Of a stretch of 64,000 nt of DNA, positions 55,532-64,000 are shown one piece after another. Numbering within the stretch: position 1 is the stretch's first letter; each line of letters opens with the position of its first letter. Source of the stretch: Aristolochia californica (taxonomy: Eukaryota > Streptophyta > Magnoliopsida > Piperales > Aristolochiaceae); contig JARWKL010000014.1 in assembly GCA_029961685.1 (NCBI GenBank), forward strand, positions 23,905,137-23,969,136. The letters run 5' to 3'. A program made the position numbers and the translations under genes. Below the pieces are notes generated by a model. The model saw nothing but the letters and a program-made list of their open reading frames with translations. It searched no databases and was not told the DNA's origin.

Positions 55532-56502
55532 TCATAACGCAATAGACCAAGTATCAAATTCAGGCCCAAACATAAGAGGAGGAGAAAGACTTACCTCAGG
55601 TGGATCGGACAACTCCACAGGTGAGGGGATGGCCGGTGCTTCAGGGGGTTGAGTAACATCTTCATTAAACGGCACAAGTGGGCATAGAGTGGTAGGAGAA
55701 AATGAAAACCTTAGAGGAGCCTCACGTGAGGAGTAGAAGGATGTGTCTTCAAAGAAAGTCACATCCCGAGATAGCATCAACCTCCGAAGTGTAGTATTAT
55801 AACAAATATATCCTTTCTGAGTTCGAGAATACCCCAAAAAAATACACTTTAGAGACTGAGGATCAAGTTTACTTTTATGTGGTGAAGTATCATGAATAAA
55901 ACATGTGCAACCAAAAACTTTAAGAGGAAGAGAATGGATCTTCACCATGAAACAAAACAGAATACAGAGTTTGATTTCTAAGTACTGATGAAGGGAACGT
56001 ATTGATGAGAAAGCATGTTGTAAGAATAGAATGAAACCAATAAAAGTAGGGTACCTTCATGATGTAGAGGAGGCCCCGAGCAACTTCAAGGAAGTGACGA
56101 TTTTCTCTTTCAGCAACACCATTTTGTTGAGGGGTGTAGGCACATGATGTTTGATAAAGAAGCCCAGTATCCTCACAAAATGATTTAAACTCAATAGACA
56201 AATATTCCTTATCATTATCAGATTTAAGGATTTTTTTTTTCCAAATTGCGTCAGAACCATTGTATGAAAGTTTTTTAAAAATATAAAGAATTTATGATAT
56301 TCTTTAAAAAAAACAACCAAGTCACTCGGGCCATAAAAGTAACAAAATATTGAACTTGAGAAATGTTAGAAACCTTTAAAGGGCCCCATACATCAGAATG
56401 TATTAAGGCAAATGGAGCAGTACTAGTAGTTGTAAGACGAGGAGAATATATACTCCTAACATGCTTACTTAATTGACATGCCTCACAATTGAAATTAGAC
56501 AA
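55532..56502 (-). pseudogene. Copia integrase fragments
   Basis: FNCEACQLSKHVRS (the CxxC of the pre-integrase zinc site) and LIHSDVWGPL at 56502. QQNGVAERENRHFLE is at about 56140. The C-terminal region FGCTCFIHDTSPHKSKLDP and FLGYSRTQKGYICY is at 55948-55532. Frames shift three times. Confidence 0.85.
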
Positions 56503-57512
56503 CGATTTAAGAGATGGAACCTAAGAACGAAGTGACGAGGTAGATGGATGACCAAACCGGTTGTGTCACAATTGAGCTCCAGATGTAGTGGATGGAATAA
56601 CAGCTACTGGTGGAAGAGTAAAATAGTATAAACCCTCTTTTTCATGGCCGTCACCAATCGCCTGTTTCGTAGTTAGATCCTAAAATATACACGAAGATGG
56701 TGAGAAGGTGATAGAACAATTCAATTGTTTGGTTAATTGACTAATGAAGAGCAAATTTAATGGAAATTGAGGAAAAAATAACACACCTTGGAGAGGAATA
56801 GACGCGGTAAGAGAGGAGGAACCCTTGCCAAGCACCTTGGTTTTGGAACCATTAGCAATAATCACAAATTTACCTGACAAGTGTTCGAAAGGCCTATAGT
56901 CAATGATCCAAGAGGAAGAGGTTGAAGCGGAAGAAAGCATACCTGGGGCAATGGTAGGGGTAGCAGTAGGGCCTGGTGGAATAGAGGACTGATCCAATAA
57001 AGATTTCTGCTTTTGAATTGCAGCATAGTCTTCTGCAGAAATAGTCACATTTTTGGAACGAGAATCACTCATATCCTCCTTTTTCTCAACATTAACAGAG
57101 GCTGGATAGATTGTCGCCCAATCAGGCTTACCATGGAGTTTCCAGCATGAATCCACAATGTGGTTTTGACCAATCGAGGCATAGTGTGGGAATGGGTCAG
57201 ACCCATTCGACCACCTCCAGTGCGGCCTCCTTTTGTATTTTTGTCGCGTCCTCGAAATGGGGATGATGTACCCCGATTACCAGAGAACATAATTGATGGT
57301 GCATGAATCGAAGAAGGAGGAGATGGATCAGGAATCCATAACAACATAGCACTGATGTCATCAAAAGAGGGAAGGGCAGAGGAACTAAGAAGCTGAGTCT
57401 TAGACACCTCAAGATATGGTTTAATATTGGTAAGGCAAATAGCCGCTACAAGGGCCTCGCGTTGTTTTTGTTGAACAACAATGTCGGTTGAGTATGGTTG
57501 AGCAATTTTCCA

Positions 57513-57929
57513 TTATTGGAGAAGGCCACAAAATTGGGCCAGAAACTCATGAATATTATCTCCTTGTTTGGTAGTCATCATACTTTGGAAAACATCAAAT
57601 ACTAAGGAGGCGGTACTGGAATAGAGCTTAGCACATGTGTTCCAAATATAGTTGGAAGATTCCAAGTGGACCACATTGTTAGTGACATGCTCTTCCATGC
57701 TCTTAATAAGCCAACTGATAACCATGTTATTGTTTTTTACCCATTTATGGTAGACTTCATTTTCTTCATCAATCGGAGGAGGGATTTTGATAACATAACT
57801 GAGAAGGTCACGAGTAATGTGAACCCTCTGTACCGATTGAGACCAGCTGAGGTAATTGGAAATACCTTTTAGTGGAATTGTAGTAATTCGGAATATGTCA
57901 CTCTTATTACTCATATGCCCACTCTCCAT
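57513..57929 (-). pseudogene. Copia gag fragment
   Basis: 138 codons starting ATG with LKGISNYLSWSQSVQ and NMVISWLIKSMEEHV, the plant Copia gag pattern. It ends in a stop where intact members continue; a second frame, 57407-57069, carries the continuation. Confidence 0.8.
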
Positions 57930-58933
57930 GTTGACTCAAATCAACTAGTGAGGTCAATTGTCAAAGGGGCTCAAATAACAATTATACAACGTAATTTGAA
58001 GAACCCGTAGATCAAATTAGCCACAAAAATAAGTAGAGAATATTTTCACGAGAATAAGCACCAAATCATGGAACAATTAGTGCTTTTGTCAAGTGATAAC
58101 AAGAACCAGCCACTCTCAACTTCTCTTATATTTATAAAAAAAACAGAGAGAAGTGAATAGATGCAACAATTATCCTTAATCCAAACTCAACCACAAAATC
58201 GAGAGCAACTTTAGACAAGACCTTTCTTGGCAAACCGAGAGCAATTTCGTGGCAAAATAAATTCCAACTCAAGGGAATACTTCAACACAAGAAAAGATTC
58301 AATTGTTGAAGTTCAAACACAAAAATAATAGGGATAAGTGAGTGCTAGAATTTCATCAAACATATAATAGTCATCCAACAACATAACACACTCCCATGAG
58401 TAACGCTAGATTATAGAATTGACAACAACATATGATGGAATCCCATATCAACAATGTTTCATTCCCGTTACAAAAAAGTAACTGAATCCAAATAAAAAAT
58501 AGAAAAAAAACAACCTTTGATTAATCATGTAATTTTGCTACAAGATGACTTGACGTGAATCAAGAATTCAAGAAGAGCGAAAAAAATTGAAACCGTAAAA
58601 AGAGAATATGAAAAAAAAAACCAGATTTTACCTATATCTTCATGGCAGAACTCTTTCTATAAACAATTTCTTGAATGGATGACATAACTACTTGAATAGG
58701 GATCCTAACCTCCATGCTTGGATACCATGTAGAAGTTAAGACCCCATGAGAATGACTCTAGGTTAACGTGGAAGAAGAAGGAGAGAAGAGAGAGAAGTGG
58801 GAGAAAGGAAAATGTATTTACATTTTTATGCCAGCCTTATGGACCATACCATAAATAATCACTTTGCCACTCCTTTGACGTGGAGACTTCTAGCCTTGAA
58901 CTTGTGAGTTGGAGCCCATCTTCCAACAATGAT

Positions 58934-59490
58934 GAAGTGGATGATGATCGAGCCACTCGAGTAATGATTCTTACTACACAAGAACAACCGAAGGCTAGAT
59001 AGATTGAGCTTCGAGGGAACCAGTTGAGGATCAAGAGCATGCTCGAAAAGCTCCTCAGCCTTCTACCGCCACCGGCCTAGCTCTATAGTCCTTAGGACCA
59101 TACTATTTGCCTCCTTTGTACTTATATTTGCCTCCTTTGATTCTTACTTTTTTGTTTGAAGCATTTTTAATTAGTACATTGTTTGTATCTATCTACACAT
59201 CTATATATGAAATGGCTTTGAGCCAATACTTTTTATTTACTATTATGCCTTATTTGAAAATCTTTTTGAGTTTAACAAAAAGGGGAGAAAACATGGAAAG
59301 ATGGACCTAGACCCATTAGGCACTCTAGAGATTGAAAACTTGAAAATTAAAATGACTAAAATAACTATGCAATGATTAAGGGGGAACATATTCCAAAATT
59401 GCGTGCTTAACTTAGCTCTGAATCTTAGGGATTGCGTGTATTTTAATTTTTCAGCGTTAGTTTTTGTCATCATTAAAAAGGGGGAGATCA
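58934..59490 (+). other. Right part of the internal region of the long element
   Basis: Continues the sequence interrupted by the Copia insertion (…TTGATGAT|GAAGTGGATGATGATCG). It ends in an AAAAAGGGGGAG polypurine tract at 59474-59487, next to the right LTR-like repeat. The tract and its position suggest the 3' end of a plus-strand LTR element. Confidence 0.6.
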
Positions 59491-60950
59491 TTGACCATAG
59501 GTTGACTCCCTGATTGCTTTTGATGATAACCAAATTAAATAGTGCTAACAATTTGCAAAACTAAGTATTTCAAATGCTTTACCTTTAAGAGACATGCATC
59601 TCAAGGACTAGAGCTTCAAAACTAATCGGGCCTATTCAAGACCTCAAGCATCATGGAAAGACTTATCTTAAAGAAGCACCTTTGAAAAAGAAGACAATGT
59701 GAAGACTAGAGTTTAAGAGTCATTGATGTATATCAAAACTCAATCCATGTAAGAGAGTCTCGTCCAAACTATTTCTATTTAAGGTACAATGTTAAACATT
59801 GAGCTTTAGGACTTTCATTTCATCCATACATGTTTTAAAATATCATATACAGTTTTTTCAAACATGTTAGTGCACTTAGGATCATTCGTTCTCATGCTTT
59901 CAAAGTTAAATTAACTAAAATTTCACTAGAATGATCCATCAACCTCTGCCAATGATCAATGATCTAGAAGTGCACAAGCCAAGTTTATAAAGCATGATTG
60001 ATCAACTTGAGTCGACTAATCAATCATCCAGAACATGGCTAATTAATGCTATAAAGCATGATCAATCATCCCACTTGGATTGATCGATCAATACTGTCCA
60101 AACACGCAAAATTTGTATTGAATGATCAATCATCCCACATGACCTCGGCAATGAGACATAAAGCATGATCGATCTTAGGAAGTTCACTGATTGATCAAAC
60201 TTGTTATACACTAATAGAGAGAATTCTGATTGATCAATCATACCTTAGCAAAGATCGATCAACTTAACATGTTAGGTCCAACGGAAAAATTTTGATCGAT
60301 CATTCCATTGATCAATTAATCACATCCTGACAGAAAAATAGCCTTTATATATGATTAATCGATTAATCATGTTACAATTCTTGATCAATCCAAACACTTA
60401 ACTTTTAAAAACGGAAAAAAATGGCTAGTTTGGCATGGGGATGTTTTAAATACTCTACCAAGCCTCACATAGAGCAGTTAATGAACATTTATTGGCAAAC
60501 CTTCCAGTCTTTATTCTCAAAGTCTTGAATTTCTTCTCTAAAATGCTTTTGAGTGAAAGAGAGTCATCGCCTTGCATAAGCTTCTACTCTTTCCTCTATC
60601 TTTCCTTGCATATCCTTTAAACAAGCTCTCATATTCACATTGTGCTGCAAAAGAGTAGATGCTTAGATCTATCAAGGAAACGGTATTCTCCAAATGAAAG
60701 GGTGTAAATAGTTTTTTAACTTTTGTTTGATTTTATTTTGTGAAAGATTCATCTAAAGAGACAACAAGAGTTAGAATCCAGCCAATCTATTGGGGAGATT
60801 GTATTTTTAAAAGCATGTACTTGAGCTACACGTAGCTTAAAGAGAGTCAAAATTTCTTTGTGTAATTTATAGCTATTAGAGTTTGGAATAGTGGAATTTT
60901 CCAAGCAAAGTTTCTTGGGCAGTGAATACCAAAAGGGGAACATCGATAGT
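59491..60950 (+). repeat. 1.4-kb LTR-like repeat, right copy
   Basis: Begins TTGACCATAGGTTGACTCCC right after a polypurine tract. Shares order and TGATCGATCA-type motifs (59940-60380) with 50982-52345. Its right edge is cut by the next Copia element, so no target duplication can be read. Confidence 0.65.
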
Positions 60951-63900
60951 AAAACTATAAAACCCTAAACCTTTTAACCTAAGGGCTGGAACTAAAGCGC
61001 AAAGAAAATAAATAAAATAAATATATGCCACTATCCTTCTTGTATTTTAACACTCCCTATCAAGTTGGTAGTGCAAAGACTTCATACAATCCCAACTTGG
61101 AACACCTAGTGGTCAATATCTTTGAAGTAACAAGCTTTATAAATATTTTGGCTATGTGAACTTGAATGAAACATGCTCAAAGCTTATAGTACCAAGTTGT
61201 AGCTTTTCTATGATAAACTGACAGTCAACCTCAATACGCTTTGTCCTCTAATGGAGGACCAGATTGGTTGCAAAATGAATTGCCGCTTGGTTATCATAAT
61301 GAAGTTTCATTAGAGTGTCTTTGTTGAATCCCAATTTTGTGAGGAGAGACTTGATCCATATCAATTCACTCACAACATTTGCCATGGCTTAATATTTTGC
61401 CTGCATTGGATCGAGCCACTACATTTTGTTTCTTATTTTTCAGAGCCACTACATTTTGTTTTTTATTTTTCTTCCAACTAATATACAATAGTCAAAGGTA
61501 GATTTTCTATCAATATGGGGAGTCTGCCCAATCAATATTTTCAAAACTTTAAACATTAATATGACTGACATTTGTATAAGAGTCCTTATCCAAGAGATTT
61601 CTTTAGATATCAGAGGGTTTGTTCTAGAGCTTGCCGATGAGAGGCTTGAGGCTTATGCATGTACTAGCTAACAACACTACTTCAAAAGAGATATCCAGTC
61701 TAGTTACAGTGAGATAAATTAATTTCCCTACTGCCACTGTCCCACAATAACATTATTTCCAAAAAACAACACACAATTTGACATTAGTATCTATGGGAGT
61801 GTCTACAAGACGACATCTCAACATTCTTGTCTTACTAAGAAGATCAAGTACATATTTCCTTTGTGATAAAACAATTCTATACTTGGATTGCAATACTTCA
61901 ATCCCATGGAAATAGTTGAGGAGCCTTAAGTATTTTGTCTTGAACTTCTTTTATAGATTTTTTTTTACCTGGCTGGTACTTTCAAAGTCATTCGCTGTTA
62001 TGATAATATCATCAACATACATGGTGAGGGGAACAACTCCCTTGTTATTACGTTTAACAAAAACTGAGTGATCCATCATACATTGGGTACAACCAAACTA
62101 AAGCATTGCTCCCATAAACTCATTAAACCATGCTCTAGGTGACTATTTGCACCCATATAGAAATTTTTTTTAATTTGCATGATATCTCCCCCTCAGCTAC
62201 AGAACCAGGTGGTTGATCCATATTTGTCTCATTTGTCATATCATGATTAAGAAAAGCATTCTCTACATCAAGTTGATATAATGGCCATTAAAAATTGGCA
62301 ACGAGAGATAAAAGAATCCATATTGAATTTAATTTGGCTATAGGAGAGAATGTCTCCTCATAATCAACACCATATCACTAAGTGTATCCTTTAGCAACTA
62401 GATCAGGTTTAAGCCTTGCTATGGTACCATTGGGTTTATGTTTAATTGTGACCGCTCATTTACATCCCACTATTCTTTTATGTGGAGGTAGGGGCACCAA
62501 TTGTCAAATTTGATTCTCATATAAAGCTTTCAATTCTTTTAATGACTACCTGCCACCTTGGATGTTGAAGAGCGTCATCATATGATGTAGGAAGAGAGGT
62601 AGAAGACAGAGAAGCAAGAAATGTGAAACAAGTGAAAGACAAGCAATGAGTTGATAACACATTAGATAATGGATGAGAAATAGACGGTTTGGACCAAGAC
62701 CGTAGTTTTTTCAAAATACTAATAGGTCTTGTGTCATAAGGAGGACCAAAAATAATAGGCAAAGGGGGAGAACTTACCTCAAGAGGATCTGTACATTCCA
62801 TAGTGTGGTGGTAAGCCAATGAGTTCGAGATGTGAATTTCGTTGTTTGTTGGAATTAAGATGATCTTCCAATGGCACTACAAGTTTGAAATCTATAGAAG
62901 GTGAGAACCCAGGTGGTGCAATACCTAGGAGATAAAATGATTGCCCCTAAAAAAAAGTCACAACTGTTGACACAAATAACCTTTTTAAGTGTGGATTATA
63001 ACACAATTATTCCTTTTGGGTATGAGAGTATCACAGAAATATACATTTAATAGCTCAACGAGACAATTTGATGTGTCATGAACAAAGCAAGTATATCCAA
63101 AGACCTTAAGGGAAGAGGGAAAATATAGAGTATGGTGACTTGTTATGGAGAACTAAGGAAGGAAGCCGATTAATAAGAAAACATGCAGTGAGTATAGTAT
63201 GAGGCTAGCTAAAAATGAAGCACATTCATACCCTGTAGTGGAGCCCTGGAAACTTCAAGTCATTGCTTATTTTTCCTTTCGGCCACTCCATTTTTTTGTG
63301 GAGTGTAAGAATTGTATGTTTTGTGAACGATGTCATTCTCACTACGAAATTTTAGAAACTCGCTAATCATATTCTTTGACAAGATCAAACAACTCTTAAT
63401 TTTGAACCAAACCGTGTAGAAGTCATAGCATGAAAAGACTTAAAAATAGGCAAAAGTCCAAACCGATCTTTCATCAACTACAACTATGTTACTCTAGTAT
63501 AATCATCAAAAAATACAATAAATTATCTTGACTTATAAATATTTGAAACATTTATTGGTCCCTACACACTAATATGAAGTAAAGAGAAGGTAGTAACTAC
63601 CCTAGTTTTATATCGAGGAGAATAAGTATTCCTATGTTGTTTATTTAAGTGGCAAGCTTCACATTGTAAGTTGGAAATATGCTTAAAAGAAGGAAACAAT
63701 GTTTGGGTGGATTGAAGGGAAAGATGTCCAAATCTATTGTGTCATTGAAGAGCCTTGTCTTGTGAGCTTGTTACGACTATAACTGCTGGTGTGTTTAGAA
63801 AATAAAGACCCCTTTCTCATGGTCCATCAATCACATGTTTGATCTATAGATTCTGAAAGGTACAAGAAGTAGGGTAAATTTTATAGAGCAATTAAAGTTT

Positions 63901-64000
63901 TTGGTCAACTAACTAACAAACAATAAGCTCAGTAGAAACTGAGGAACAAAAGGAACATCATCTAGGTGAAGTGAAGTTGTAACAGTAGTAGACCTCGTTG
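60951..64000 (-). mobile_element. Minus-strand Copia element, cut by the window edge
   Basis: The left (3') LTR ends TATTTTAACA at 61052, followed by the reversed purine tract CTCCCTATCAAG. Decayed pol on the minus strand: RNase H about 61640-61060, RT about 62480-61640 (the complement encodes MYVDDIIIT-like near 62010), integrase C-terminus 62819-62517 and upward, integrase core about 63700-63100 (YTPQKNGVAE-like near 63300). Its gag side and 5' LTR are beyond 64000. Dense stops. A 34-bp duplication (GAGCCACTACATTTTGTTT) lies at 61410 and 61443. Confidence 0.8.
62517..62819 (-). pseudogene. Copia integrase C-terminal/linker fragment
   Basis: 100-codon frame with the linker before RT (YDDALQHPRWQ equals the usual W-x-x-AM start of RT). 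It belongs to the truncated element at the window end. Confidence 0.6.

Larger units (their letters stand above)
53493..58928 (-). mobile_element. Copia LTR retrotransposon, minus strand (TSD ATGAT)
   Basis: Left LTR 53493-53883, right LTR 58729-58928, both TGTAGAAGTTA...CTTCCAACA. Exact ATGAT at 53488-53492 and 58929-58933. The right LTR lacks about 190 bp found in the left one. The reverse primer site GGATACCA precedes 58729 and the purine tract (CCTCCTCAAGG, reversed) follows 53883. Minus-strand coding: gag 57929-57400, knuckle end SCWKLHGKPDW near 57156, protease decayed (WIIDYRP) near 56920, integrase 56502-55532, RT about 55440-54660, RNase H 54652-53891. Internal stops. Confidence 0.93.

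Overview
This is AT-rich nuclear DNA of a flowering plant. The evidence is intron-containing genes with GT-AG junctions, plant-type LTR retrotransposons with tRNA-Met primer sites (TGGTATCAGAGC-like), a plant L1-type LINE, and plant members of two gene families. The species cannot be fixed from the sequence. Only two host genes are supported.

The first host gene lies on the minus strand, 35427 down to 8025. It is a plant ZC3H3/C3H7-type nuclear zinc-finger protein: ten coding exons, 1513 residues and five tandem CCCH fingers at the C-terminus. About 4.5 kb of coding sequence is spread over 27.4 kb because introns 1, 3 and 9 are full of repeats. Intron 1 (9.4 kb) holds an inverted, decayed copy of about 1.1 kb of the gene's own exon 1. 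That copy is split by an AT-rich tandem-repeat insertion and by a Copia element (TSD AAGAT), and the Copia element is itself hit by a solo LTR (TSD GTTTT). Intron 3 holds a LINE remnant interrupted by a solo LTR. Intron 9 (8.3 kb) holds two nested small LTR elements and a nearly perfect 234-bp tandem duplication. Its exons split zinc finger 4. All splice phases agree, but the donor after exon 5 reads CT rather than GT.

The second host gene lies on the plus strand, 43012-44396. It is an intact three-exon LigB-type extradiol dioxygenase of 263 residues, related to DOPA dioxygenases. It sits between retrotransposon blocks.

The rest is mobile DNA. From 1 to 7.3 kb there is a SIRE/Maximus-like Copia remnant carrying a solo LTR (TSD CCATC) and a non-autonomous LTR element (TSD GTGGG). 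From 36.7 to 41.8 kb there is a minus-strand Copia element. From 44.4 to 49.1 kb there are satellite-like arrays and a 1.9-kb non-autonomous LTR element (TSD AATCT). From 49.1 to 61 kb there is another SIRE-like remnant, followed by two copies of a 1.4-kb LTR-like repeat enclosing unrecognised ORFs and a 5.4-kb minus-strand Copia element (TSD ATGAT). The last 3 kb are a further minus-strand Copia element that runs off the window. No tRNA, rRNA, CRISPR or bacterial-style operon was seen. I did not find a convincing new biological system; the most unusual structure is the gene that carries an inverted copy of its own first exon in its first intron.
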